The position numbers and the translations under genes are program-made. The notes beneath the pieces were generated by a model, which was not told the origin of the DNA, did not search any database, and saw only the letters and a list, made by a program, of their open reading frames with translations. Below are positions 14,012 to 25,431 of a stretch of 64,000 bases of DNA, in pieces. Every line of letters begins with the position of its first letter. The first letter of the stretch is position 1. The DNA comes from Holacanthus passer. Its lineage: Eukaryota > Chordata > Actinopteri > Pomacanthidae. Location: contig JAFREQ010000017.1 in assembly GCA_025331565.1 (NCBI GenBank), forward strand, positions 4,033,501 through 4,097,500. The letters are read 5' to 3'.

Positions 14012-14991
14012 AGGTGGGCGAGTTGTTTGGTCCTGTACGGGCTCTGGCTGAAGGTAAACCTGGAGAGCTCTTCGTAGGAACCACCAAGAATGCCATCATC
14101 AGAGCCGCCTTCCCTGATACACTAACTCCTATTGTACAGGTACACACACGCACGCACACACACACACACACACATAATGTGCATGTTTCTGGTTTTAGAA
14201 GAGTACATAATTCTAGTATCAGGTGGAATAAATAAGGTGTCTTTCAGGGTCACACAGACGAGCTGTGGGGTCTGGACATCCATCCCACCATGGAGCAGTT
14301 CGTCACCTGCTCCCAGGACAGACAGGTTCACCTCTGGGACACCAACTCCCATCAGCCCCTCTGGACTAAGACCATTGAGGTGACTGCTCTTTAACATCAC
14401 ACCATAACAAGCCTTTCACATCAGTATGTTGGGCGCTGCCTGACAGCGCTAGACTTTAGCAATGGGTCATAAATGAACTCAACTATTTGATCTTCTCTTC
14501 TCCCTGCTGTGCTCCAGGACCCAGGGAGATCTGCCAGCTTCCATCCCAGCGGGGCTGTTCTGGCTGTGGGGACCATGACTGGAAGGTCAGTCTCACATTA
14601 TAATTCAGAAACTAAACACTAACACAGCATTTGCAACAGATGAAACCACTATTATACAAGACAACAACTAGCCCATTTCTTAAAGCCGTAACCATGTAAA
14701 ACTACAGTACAGACTGTTTAAGAGCCATTACTGATTTCGAGTTTCTATTTATTTGAATTTATTGGCTGAGTTCATACATACAATCTTTATATGGGTTTGT
14801 TCTTTATGGTCAATTTAATATTAAAAAGAAGCAATTAGGTAATAGATTTCCTTTTCCTTTTTCTTTTAGGTTGTATATGATTAAATGAAGTGTAAATTGA
14901 ATTGCAGTATGTAACATCAAATTTCAATAATGCTTTTGCTAATGACATCTTTTCAATTGTGAGGATTTACTGTTTTATATACTGTAAATAT

Positions 14992-15028
<37 letters not shown>

Positions 15029-17156
15029 GCAGGTGGTTGGTGCTGGACACTGACACCCGGGATCTTGTTTCTATGCACACGGACGGCAATGAGATCATTT
15101 CCAACGTCAAGTACTCTCCAGGTAAATCATCACCTGTTCACACCACTGACCCACATCCATTAACTCTGCCAACAGCGCTGTTAACTCCGCTACTTCTGCC
15201 TTTAGACGGAAACTTCCTGGCTGTTGCTTCACATGACAACTTTGTTTACATCTATGCTGTGACCGAGAACGGCCGAAAGTACAGCCGCGTGGGGAAATGC
15301 ACTGTGAGTATCCTGTCCTCAGATAAACACCCTCTTTCACGATTCATTTCCCAGTTGTCTCAGAAAGTTTTGAAAATTAATTAGTTTAATTAGATGAAAA
15401 AAAGAAAATCTAACCTCTCTCCACATTCACAGTTTTAACAAAACCTAAAACATACAGAGTGTTTGGAAACCCTGTGTGATCTCCGTTCCACTTAAGCTCC
15501 TCTCTTTTCTGCAGGGCCACTCCAGCTTCGTCACCCACCTGGACTGGTCGACAGACAGCCAGTACCTCGTCACCAACTCAGGAGACTACGAGATCCTCTT
15601 CTGTAGGTTCCTCCCTCTTGTCTCTGTTCACATACACTCATCGCTTTAATTCTATCGTTATAGGAATTTCTGCTGTAAAATCAAGACACATTTTGATTTT
15701 CCAGGGGAGGCATCCAGTGGTAAACATGTGACCAACATGGACACAGTGCGCAACCTGGACTGGGCCACTTCCACCTGCACTCTGGGCTTCAACACCTTTG
15801 GTGGGTCGATAAAACGCACTTGACATTTTTTATTCATCACATGCTATTTTTTGTCTTTGTAGGATTTTCTTTGTACCCGTATGACATGTTGTATTTCTGA
15901 AGCATGATGATTAGAAATATGTTGTGTATTTGTTTGTTAATAGTGTTTTGTATCTGCAAATCACACTGTGTTTGTTAGTGAATCGTAGGAAATTTGTAAA
16001 ACATGTTTTGTTTGGTTGTTAAGTTTTGGCAGGAAATTAGCGCCATAATTTTGATGCAGCCTGAAACCGAAGTGAATCTTAATGTTTGACTACTTTCTCA
16101 CCCTTTCACTAACTCTCTCTCTCAGGAATTTGGCCAGATGGAGCAGACGGCACAGACATCAACGCCGTGTGCAGGTCACATGACGGATCCCTGCTGTCCT
16201 CTGCTGATGACTTTGGCAAAGTGCACTTGTTCTCCTTCCCCTGCTCTCAACCAAGGGTCAGTCACAGTTACACACAGCACATCAGCATCGCTGTGTGTGT
16301 TTGTATGCACACATAGACGTTGACCTTTTGCATTTCCAGAGCTGAGCAGCCGCACTGTTTTTCTCTGCCAACATTGTCATGAAGTGTTAATGAACACTGT
16401 GAAACATAATCAAAGCTCAGCAGAAATAACAAAATACTCAACCACATGGCTTCCATTGTGGGATCAGCACCAGACCTATAGTGTGCACAATTTCTACCAG
16501 GTGTTTATTTTGTGCTCACAAACACGTTGTGGCTTTTTTTTTGTTTTTTTAACAAGTTCAAGTTTTCAACAAACACCATTTAAACGAGAGCTGTAAGCTT
16601 AATTGTGCATTCAGACATGCTGACTGCCGTCAACACAGAAACCAAACTCTCTTGGAATGAAACTCATTTCACATTTTGTGACTAAAACCATCAGCATCAA
16701 CATTTCAAGATAAATCTGAAGGGTTAAGAAATCTTGCATGTGATCAAAAATTCTTCAAATGAATCCAGAATTAAATAAGAAAGAAATGACACTCTACAGG
16801 CTGCGCCCTCATTTTAAGTGGTCACAAGCAACAAGATTTACAGTTATGCTCACATTTACAAGTTATTTAATTATTTGAAATGAGAGAAGGCATATTTAAA
16901 ACGGTGACATTAAACTTTTTGCTAAATGACACCTCATACACAAAGTACAGCAGCTTGACCCTGTTGTTGTCAACTTCAACATGAAACATCTGACTAATTC
17001 ATTACTTTACTGTGTTTCACTTCCCCCCAGGCTCCGAGCCACGAGTACGGTGGCCACAGCAGTCACGTGACCAACGTTGCCTTCCTGCATGACGACAGTC
17101 ACCTGATCTCCACCGGTGGGAAAGACACCAGCATCCTGCAGTGGGTGGTCATCTAG
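516..17156 (+). CDS. eml2: Echinoderm microtubule-associated protein-like 2 (long form, 5' end outside window)
   Basis: EML proteins bind microtubules or tubulin through a tandem atypical beta-propeller and tune microtubule dynamics in the cytoplasm. Coding exons read here: 516-743, 1002-1119, 1762-1863, 9263-9291, 10274-10403, 10932-11081, 12217-12286, 12434-12544, 12645-12740, 12898-13032, 13202-13301, 13618-13772, 14014-14139, 14248-14379, 14518-14585, 15033-15121, 15206-15303, 15515-15602, 15705-15800, 16126-16256, 17031-17156 (stop TAG). Every junction has GT..AG borders and the phases join without a break, giving 791 residues in the window. In order: coiled coil, Ser/Arg/Lys-rich basic linker, HELP motif (YGYRGRDCRSNLYLLP), then WD repeats (for example HVRVWDSV, ILSVWNW, NIYVWAKG, KVVLWGHD, VHLWDTN, DYEILFWE), ending in GGKDTSILQWVVI. 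The sequence is close to both EML1 and EML2. EML2 is preferred from stretches such as KVVLWGHDY and EDPGRSASFHPSG and from the neighbouring gpr4. The first long-form exon is to the left; exon 516 starts with two bases of a split codon. Confidence 0.93.
3370..3586 (+). promoter_or_regulatory. Candidate promoter and 5' UTR of the eml2 short isoform
   Basis: The stretch directly upstream of the alternative start has a GT-box/KLF-like run (GGGGGGTGTGG near 3388), GC-rich CGGGGACGGG near 3409 and an inverted CCAAT box (GATTGG near 3445). There is no TATA box. It is bounded on the left by a CT-rich tract. Promoter activity is inferred from its position before the alternative first exon; the boundaries are approximate. 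Confidence 0.4.
3587..3603 (+). CDS. eml2: Alternative first coding exon of eml2 (short isoform start)
   Basis: An ATG at 3587 in good context (G at -3) encodes five residues (MKRSS) and ends in phase 2 at AG|GTAGAC. That phase matches exactly the microexon at 9263, so the spliced frame reads MKRSSSKSKECTF and runs into the HELP/WD region. The predicted product is 648 residues, essentially the length of the canonical mammalian short EML2 (649, from memory), which likewise starts with a few unique residues and lacks the coiled coil. An in-frame TGA lies at 3515 with no other in-frame ATG between. The exon is inferred from sequence only; no transcript was seen. It implies a promoter within about 200 bp upstream. 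Confidence 0.7.
7850..8040. promoter_or_regulatory. Candidate intronic enhancer with repeated TGATTGG/TTGACAG sites
   Basis: An identical 16-mer TCTGATTGGTTGACAG occurs at 7852-7867 and 7924-7939. A perfect TGATTGACAG, the decamer described for PBX/PREP-MEIS dimers, lies at 8008-8017 and is followed by a TAATTA homeodomain core. The repeats also carry inverted CCAAT. Function is inferred from motif clustering only. Confidence 0.4.
9263..9291 (+). CDS. eml2: eml2 29-nt microexon joining both N-termini
   Basis: A 29-nt exon lies between TTTCTGTTTCAG and GTAAGA. It takes a codon from phase 2 and leaves in phase 1, encoding SKSKECTFNA when joined to either upstream exon (1863 or 3603). The residues align with the stretch just before the HELP motif of EML1/EML2 (ending in FSAEEG or FSVEDG). 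It follows introns of 7.4 kb (long form) or 5.7 kb (short form) and is too short to be found by open-frame search. Confidence 0.8.
10274..11081 (+). CDS. eml2: eml2 HELP-motif exons
   Basis: Two exons (10274-10403 and 10932-11081) encode DDGYVRMFLRGRPVTMHV, then KLKLQWVYGYRGRDCR and the hydrophobic LYLLPTGEIVYFNASVVVLYN. This is the HELP (hydrophobic EML protein) motif that forms the core between the two propellers. The intervening donor is GT|GTATCC, a weak exon end, but only this choice restores the Val-Tyr-Gly-Tyr reading. The second exon ends HNDDVKC with the Cys codon split across the intron. Confidence 0.88.
11082..12216 (+). other. eml2 intron, no gene seen
   Basis: A 1.1-kb intron between HELP and the first WD exon. 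The open frames inside (11351-11593, 11793-12023) lack any recognisable domain. Nothing else is visible. Confidence 0.6.
13160..13188 (+). repeat. (CT)n serving as pyrimidine tract
   Basis: Pure (CT)n in the intron just before the acceptor of eml2 exon 13202-13301. Confidence 0.9.
13978..14009 (+). repeat. (GT)n at eml2 splice acceptor
   Basis: Ends two bases before the AG of exon 14014-14139. Confidence 0.95.
14014..14139 (+). CDS. eml2: eml2 WD-region exon flanked by (GT)n and (CA)n
   Basis: A 42-codon exon (GELFGPVRALAEG, then FVGTTKNAIIRAAF) in phase 0 at both ends. The acceptor is CCAG right after a (GT)n tract of about 32 nt, and the donor GTACAC opens a (CA)n tract of about 33 nt. 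The reading matches EML2 (FGPVRTVAEG, VGTTRNS). Being 126 nt, its skipping would keep frame and remove 42 residues of the propeller. Confidence 0.9.
14142..14174 (+). repeat. (CA)n at eml2 splice donor
   Basis: Begins inside the donor of exon 14014-14139, with two CG interruptions. Confidence 0.95.
14586..15032 (+). other. eml2 intron ending in a (GT)n tract
   Basis: A 447-nt intron. Its 3' end is (GT)n at 14994-15027 followed by TGCAG, so the tract stands in for an ordinary pyrimidine tract in front of exon 15033-15121. Confidence 0.6.
16257..17030 (+). other. Last eml2 intron
   Basis: A 774-nt AT-rich intron ending in CACTTCCCCCCAG. No further feature is visible. Confidence 0.6.
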
Positions 17157-18745
17157 GAAAAGCTTCCCACATCTCTAATCCCCACAGACGGGGAGCAGCA
17201 TCCTCTCTGACCCCTGCCACCTTTTCACTGCTTTATCCTCCTGCCACCAGGGGGCAGCATCTCCTCTGTGCCTACTGGAAATACAAACAAAACACACACA
17301 CAACTTGACCGACCCACAGATGTCACACCAGATGAGATGAAGAGTAATCCTTGTAATAAATGGAATCTTATTTAGTGTCCTGCTGTTTGTAATAGAATGT
17401 AGAGAAGATGGCTTATCGCCACGCAGGAAGTGAATCTAACTGTTCCCAAAAAAATCTACGACTGCAACACCAACCGAGCTGGAAGCTGCTGGTGGTGACC
17501 ACACAGTAAACCTGTGATTTTAGCATTAGTACTAACTGTGCCTAAACTGTATTTATCCAAACCCCCTTTAATGGGAAATCCACCTATTTTAAAGGACAAG
17601 TGTGTTTGCAGATGTTTTAGCTCCTGAATTACAACCCGTGTTTACTTTACAGTTTTGTTGACCATTTGTGAATGCATGCTGCACAGTTACAGGAAGGGTT
17701 ATATTTATATTTTAGGGTTCAATATTAGGGGATTCTTCCCACCATTCCAAGCAGCTATTGGTTTCCATTCATTTCCATAAAGTATGAAAATCACTCAGCC
17801 AACTCTTGAGATAGATTTTGAAATCATAGCGAATGTGTGGAAACCAATGGATTCTTGAAAATGATTATAAAATACACTTAAATTACTTTTAAAACAGCTG
17901 CTTGGTTTGCAAAATGGTGACCTGATGTAAAGTATGCATTATTTGAAATAACAGGGTTAAAACATCCAAAATCACACAACCCCTTTTCACAATTCATTCT
18001 GCACCACAGGTGAGCTTAGTAGTTTCTTATAAACATTCCTGAAGCCAGAAATCACAGAGATCAACCTTCAAACTTGTGAGGAACTTGTGCAGGATGTAGT
18101 AAAACAGAATGTAACCTCGTCAAGATGCAATATCCTGCAACAGACAGTGCTCCTGTTCATTAGCTTTTATCTTTATGACAGAGTGATGCATGTTTGAACT
18201 AACTAACATGCAAATGATGATTGTGTTAGAATTCCTAAAATGGGTGGCATTCCCCTTTAAAATATCTATAACCCTGTTGCCTAGTTATCTTCCACATTTC
18301 CATCCCTCAGCCTGGTTTCCAAGCTCTTAAGGCGCAGATTGTTTTGAAGTATTACAGATTGAAAACGGTACAAAGTGGCTGTCTCTCATTTCGCCCCCTC
18401 CCCTCTCTGGGCTACTGTGTTTCCGATTGTACTACTACTGTAACTGTGCTGAGACGGCACTAGATGGTGCTACAATGCAAGAGAATGAGCATGACCGAGG
18501 CCGCCCTCCTCCTGTAGATGCTGTTAATGTCGCAAAGGTCTATAAAGTAAATATATGTATTATGCAGTATATCCGAGTGGCTGTGTTATTTTAATATTTA
18601 ACTGTAACAATGATGGATGTTATATTATTCTTGTGGCACTTTTAGCGATTGACAGAAGGGTCATGTAGGCTGCTGTGCTGTGGAAGTGAGCTTGAGCTGT
18701 GCTTTGCCTTCTGTTTTGTTAATAAAGTTTTTACCCAAGTACTAC
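17157..18745 (+). other. eml2: eml2 3' untranslated region and polyadenylation signals
   Basis: Noncoding sequence follows the TAG at 17154-17156. AATAAA occurs at 17355-17360 (possible early site, about 200 nt after the stop) and at 18721-18726 in the context TTTTGTTAATAAAGTTTTTACC, the better distal site. The distal site gives a 3' UTR of about 1.6 kb. The end point is approximate. No open frame of note lies inside. Confidence 0.7.
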
Positions 18746-21700
18746 TCACTGGAGGCTGCTTTCTTGTTCTGACCTATTGACAGTCAAGATGTGTTTGATG
18801 TTTGGAGAAGAGTCAGTTTGGGGTCAAAGGTTACTGGTTCAAATACCCAGGTCACTCAGGGTAAACTGGGTTGGGTGCATGGTGAAGGAGTTTGGTTTGC
18901 TCAGTGACCTTCAGCAGGAGGTCGGTGTTGTGAAGATCCCAGGTGTGACGCCTCCTCTCTGTTTTCATAAATAAGCAGCTAAAAAAAACCTTTCACCTAA
19001 GTTTGAAAGTCAAACAGGGAGAAATCTACAGAAAGTCAGAGAAGACAAAGAAAGTCTTTTACACAAAACGGACCTTCCTTTGAAGAGGCAGACATTAACA
19101 GAGATAACATGTTATCTTGCAGCTGCCTGTAGACCAGCATGCATTGCAACATGTTGCATTTAGAGCTGCAACTCAAACTACATCCAAACTGTAGGTGAAT
19201 TCAGCAGGTCCAGGCACATGTTCTGGGATGGCTGAAAGGCATTCTGGGAAACACTGAGTGAAACAGAAGTGGGTGAGGTTACGGGATGTGTAATACACTC
19301 AGTTAATGTATTGTACAAAAAGTGATGATCTATAGCTACACTGTCCAAAGGTGTGTTTTGCCTTTGAGGGGAGGAGGAGATGTTGAAACCAAAGAGGAAG
19401 ATTCCAGTGTTTGTCCAGTGTTCAGCAGGCGGTGGGTTAGGTCACATTGGTTGTTGTGGTCACAATGGCCTGTTGTCTGTCAACACCTCTCAGGTCAGGA
19501 TGGGGGGGGGGAGAGACCCCAGAGCACCTCACCATAAACCAAAACATGAGTGTCAAAGGTGGTGGGGAGGTTTGTGGTATGACTGACTTCAGATGCTCCG
19601 TTATTGTGTCGAATTTACCATCAACCAGTTTTACAAATGAAAGAAACAAATAGATAAATAAAGAAGTACCCATTAAGATCCATACTGGTGTAGACACTGA
19701 CTGCAAAGCAAAGTTTTAGAGGCAACTGCGCACTAAGTCAATGCAATGACACAAGTGGACACGAACAGAATTTGCTCTTTGCAGCCCGAGTTGAAGTAAA
19801 AACTCGTCCACAATTTGAAAACGAACTGAGCAGAACCTCTTTCTTGAAAAGTGAAATAGTAAAATAAAAGTGAACCCTGGTAGAAGAACAGTATGAAATT
19901 AAAAACAAGTAAAAGTTTCTGGAGTAAAATGAAATTCAGATAAACCTTCAAAAGACATTTTCATACTCTCAAAGTATTTCACTGATTCGATTCTACATTA
20001 TTGAAATATTTCTTCATTTATATGTTTTGTGTAACGCTTTCATGTAATTATTTATTTCATGTTTCCTTATTTACTTGATATTGTCTATTATAAACTTCCA
20101 GCTTTTCCATTTCCTTTTGCATTTTGAGCCAGAACAGCTTTACTCGCTACTGTATAGCCAGAAATAAACAACAATTTGTCTCGGTAGCTTCTGTGAGCTT
20201 TACACAACATACTGACAATATGAACATTAGAAAAACAGAAGGACTTCCCATACATCGCAAAGGAAGCGCGTGAGACATACGATACCCTAAACTTTAACAC
20301 AATAAACATCGACCTTTAGGACGAGGGTGACGCAGAGGACGAGGGCGAGGAGGAGGCGGCGATGGAGCTTCCTGGGAGAGCCCTTTTCAAAGTGGGAAGA
20401 TAACTATATTACTAGTGTTTTGGCACTTAGAAGATAATTGTAGTTTGTCTTATATCTGTGCTGAAGGGCAGGGTCACGCACAGTGCACGGAATAACTGGG
20501 TATTATGGGATGAGGAGCTGACTCTCTCCACTCTTCTCCTCACTACAATCATCCTACCTGAAAAGTATTTACTGTATGTTTGCCCATTAGCTTCAGTGTT
20601 GTCAATGAACCATCTTTCACCTTTACCTTCTTCTGTCAAGAGAAAATAGATTGGTAATTTTTTTTTCTCTGCTTGTCCCATTTTGATAAAACAACTGTTA
20701 CACATAACATCATATTTATATGAAAACTGTACAAGTTTGCAGTTTTGCAGATTTAATCCAAACCTCTCAGAATCACTTGATAGTATAATAAAGTGAACCT
20801 TATAATTTACTAACCCAAAAAAGTGGTTCTGTGTTATGTTACACTTTCAAGGCTCTTCAACATAAAGTGGGAGCTATAAATAAACAGACCTCCCAAGGCA
20901 CAACTTTCCCAGCTGTCGACTCAAACTCATGACTTTATCATGAGCTCTTTAGCCTCCGTAGAACAATATTTGTGTTGTAAACACAGTTAACATTTCTTCA
21001 AAGTGTTAAAAAACTATCTCAGTGAGAATGATTATTTTTAATGATGTTGTCTGCCAGAGTCAAATCACTTTGCCCTCCTTGATGTTTATTCATTTATATC
21101 TATTCTGTATCGTTAACTGCTGACTCCAGGTCCTTCTGTGCTTCAAACTAACCTCCATCACCTCAGAGGGAACCAGTTTCCTCAGCAGCAGCAGCAGCAC
21201 ATTCCACAGTGTCCTCAGCTTTCATGCAAGTGATTATCAGTGGGAGACTCAAACAAATGTTTGTCCACACGTCCCTCAGATACCAAACAGCTGTGACACA
21301 AACACAGCATCTGGAACTGTTTCTACACTTGCATCCAGTCACGATGTCTCTCGGACAACAAGCTGTATTTCGTGCCAAACACTGAAGGAGGGGGGTTAAG
21401 CTTAATGCAAATCAGTCAAGATGTGGGCTATAATTTATTATATCGCACTTAAAGAGAGCAGCCTGCTCTGGTTGGCATTTTCATCACTGAGACAACAGGA
21501 AGATGGAGTAGGCGACATATTAGAGGAGATTAATGCAGCCATGCTGTAAGTCCCTCTCTGCAGGGACCAACAGAGCAAAAATATATTCAGCATAAATCAG
21601 CTGAGCGGAGGGAAGCAGACTGATGAGGAGACAAAGCAGCAGGACTGAGGATCCCTTAATCATTTCAAAAGTATTGATCCAAACAAATGTGAGATGAACA

Positions 21701-22886
21701 ACTGTTACTCTTGCTACTTTAAAATGATTCATTTTTACACCTAAAAGGCTTTTTTGTAATTTACACTGTATTGATAAAGCTTTCACATTTCGTCTTAAGG
21801 AAAAAGTCTTAGAGCGAAAGATCTGGAGATCTGTGTTTTTTTCTTGGGGAGACGAGTCGTGAGAACAGAAAACGGTCTGAGTTGTTCTCAGAGACACTTA
21901 ATCAAATAACACAGGATGGGATATTCTGACAGTCCGGGGTCTCAACCACAAAATGTACAAACCCTGAGGCTTTCTCCACCCCACCCGCCCCCACCCGCCA
22001 CCCCGAGTGCATGTTTTCTACCAGCGTGCAGAGGAAGCACAGAGGTGACAAGATACTGATGTTTTCACAATGGCAAAGTGAAAAAGCACCAAACAAAACA
22101 ATAAAAAATACATTTACAATTGCAACAAGTGTGGATAAAGACTGACGCTGGTTAATGCTAAATCAACTTTGTCTTTCAATACTGATCGGGATTTCTTCCC
22201 TTTATGACTCTGGAAAAATGCCTGAAAAACTCTTTGTTATACTCACATGAGACATTATGATGTTCACTTCCTGTGAAGATATTGTAGCCTCCTAGACTTG
22301 TACATGTTCTTATTGTTGCTCTGTTGAAATAACACAAGCTGTCCGATGATGAGTGTTGAGTTCACAAACAGGCTGATCTCTCCAGAAATGTGTGTGTGTT
22401 CCTTGAAAGGTCATCTTGAGGAGTGAGATTCTCTATCAGCAAAAGTGATATCATCTAATGTTCCTGATATACAGTTCCCCTTGGTGCTAAAAATAGTTGG
22501 GTATTGTTATTTCTGTGAGACAAATGATGAATGATTTCATGCAGGTAAATGACACAGACACTACAGACTGAATGACAACAGACGTGTTTGTCAGTTGACT
22601 GCAGGTTATAAAATCTATGTAAGCACCTGCGTTTGTCATCAGTTCATCTCTTGTGAAGTAATATATCTCATGAAATTGCGAGTAGCAAATCTCATATCCT
22701 GCTTTGAAGGAGGTTTATTAGCAGCTCACACACTGAACCTCTGCATCACACGACAGTTCATCATCTGTGCATGTGTTGAAGTTTAGTGAATACACCACAA
22801 CGTCTGCCAAGATGTTGTGTTTGGAATAATGCAAACATCAATTAATATTCCAGACACGGTTTCATAACAATATCAGGCACAGAGAT

Positions 22887-22889
<3 letters not shown>

Positions 22890-22930
<41 letters not shown>
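22890..22930 (+). repeat. (GA)n microsatellite
   Basis: About 20 GA units in intergenic DNA. Confidence 0.95.
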
Positions 22931-22931
<1 letters not shown>

Positions 22932-25379
22932 AGCCAAGAGAGTCAAATGAAAACTTGAGTTATAAAAAGTATTCTTTCATGTGCAGTGAGTTTTCTTACA
23001 TTTATGTGTAGTGGAGTGTGTAAATAGTGTGTAGATATTTTTAGTGAAAAGATTTGTGGCTTTTGAGAATCCTTTGGTTTTTCCATTGTTTTATGTATTT
23101 TTTAGTCATGTTGGCTTTTGGTTTTCTCTTTTTCCTTTGGTACACCACTATTTTTTCTGCACCGCTTAAAGTACACGCTTCAACACTGTGGGAATGCATG
23201 GTAATATTTTGAGGTTAAGCTGTAGTGTAGTGTTTGCAAACTGGTAAACCAGTCATGAGAGAGTGCTGGTTCCACTCTGTATCTGTCACAGCATTTGTGT
23301 GTGTGTGTGTGTGTTTTGTGTGACTGCATTGTGCATGTAAAGTTTTCAGATTCACTGTGAACAGTATTTTTTTGGTGTGAAAGGGGCTGAGAAAGAGAGC
23401 AGAAAAAGAAAACAGATAGAAAGATGGAGAAAGCTGAGAGAGTGGGATAAAAAGTCAAAAAGAGGGAGTGGAGGAGAGGAAGAGCTCAGGGAGAAGGTCA
23501 AGAATGCAGATGGAGTCGAACAGTCTATTCTCCACATCACCAGGGTGTCTGAGCTGCTGCCGACGGCCCGTTGAGCAACATGTTGATGTATGGGGCGTTG
23601 CTGAATAACAGCAGTTTGACTGCAAGTCGCCCTGCGGAGTGGAAAAAACCCACATGAGAATCATTTCATGTAGAGTGGGTTTCCATTGGCTGCTGCTACA
23701 AAAACACGTCAGAGCCACAGAGCACTTGTCCTCCAGTGTTACTGCTACAGTGTATGTTCAGATGTAGAAATGGCTGCAGGTGCAGATCAGGTTGGCAATA
23801 TTTAAACTTAGGGCATTGAATCTATAAGATTTTTTTAAATTGTTGACAGAAATCACTCAAAAACACCCTGAAATAGTTCAGAACTTCTGTTTCACATGTG
23901 AAAGACAAACAGCAAAAGCACAGGTGCCTTAAATTACTCAAAAGAATTCAGCTGCAAAACACATGTTTTTCAACATGATGCAATATGTTCAAGGCAGCAG
24001 TTTGTCTCTAATGATTTCCAGGAGGTCAGACCTTCTTGAACTCCAGCAGTTTGAACCTAAACAAACTCATTGCAAAAATACAACAAAGCAAACTTCTGCA
24101 GTAAACTGTTTGCACCCACACAGCTTCACACAGTGTCGCTGCAGAGGAGCTGCACTTACAGCTGCGACGCCGATTCCAACATGACAAACAGGCTGCGCTG
24201 AGACATCATCAGGAAGTTAACATGTTCATTGTCTTCACTGCTAAACACAAAGTGCAGCTGAGGGTGATGGGAATGTAATTAGTTTTGCACGTATTTGGTC
24301 ATAAACTTTAATAATTGGAGACTAATTTTGACCCAATGATACATGAAAAGTTGCAGGTTTTCCAAAATCCATGGGAGTCATCCTTCACCTAGGTTTATAT
24401 CTGTACCAAATCGTTTTGCCAATCAATCAAGTACGTTAAGATGTTTCACTGGATAAATAAAATACAGACTTCAGCAGATGAAAAGTCACGGGTTCACCAA
24501 AGTGATGAAGACCATGACATCTTCTCCTGCTTTGAAGTGAAGCCGGTAACTGTTTCATCCCTACTCAGGACACCATGAATGTCTGCACCAGATTTGATCG
24601 CTCACGTTGACTTATTTTAACTTACATGCCTGAGTTCTAATACCTGACAGTCCACCTGCTCGTCCTGAAAAAGCCATAAAAATTCTGCGTGTAGAAGAAG
24701 AAGAAGATGGAGCTTCGTCTTTCATCTCTGCATGGTGCTGATTCTGTCTGTGTTTCACTTTGGCCTGGATCCACTCAGTGTTCGGCGGACACCACCTGTC
24801 TCAACAGAGCTGCTTCAGGGTGAAGGGTGTGGGTGCATGTGGACAGACACACTCTGAGACTCACAGTTTAATACGATGTCACATGGAGACAGTGCGACAT
24901 GTTAGATAGAACAAAGTACTCAGAAATGTAAACACATGGTTGCAGCTGCCGAAGAAGTATTTACACTAAACTTTATTCTGTTGTTTTCTCTTTCAGTGTG
25001 TCACTGCAACATTCCTGATATTCCTGAAATTGTTGTCTTTTGCATTCTGTGTGTAACTTTGCCTTGGGGGAAAATGCCAACTCAGTGTTTTGTAAAACAA
25101 GATCATATTAAGGTCTGAGTACATCTTGAAACATTTATGGGGACAGTTCAAGTAGATGAAAAGCAGCAGACTCCGCCACGCAAATAAACAGAAATTAAAT
25201 AAAAGCTCCAGAGACAGATTCTCTGCAGTGAGTCGAAAGCACTCAGTGGCTGCGCTGCTCAATTTCCATAAAAACACAGAGTAAATGAGCTGGATAGTGT
25301 TTTAATGGCACATAATGAGTTCACTGCTGGGAAATGTTTTACACCAGCAAGCTTGGCTTTTACTTGACTGCTGTTTAGG

Positions 25380-25383
<4 letters not shown>

Positions 25384-25427
<44 letters not shown>
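25384..25427 (+). repeat. (CA)n microsatellite
   Basis: About 22 uninterrupted CA units. Confidence 0.95.

Positions 25428-25431
<4 letters not shown>

Noticed and set aside
1864..17030. Intronic microRNA near eml2 (mir-330 lies in mammalian EML2)
   Set aside because: I looked for the mir-330 mature core as I remember it and did not see it in the introns.
18836..18847. tRNA gene suggested by GGTTCAAATACC
   Set aside because: Only a B-box-like core; no cloverleaf or acceptor stem could be drawn. At best a scrap of a tRNA-derived SINE.
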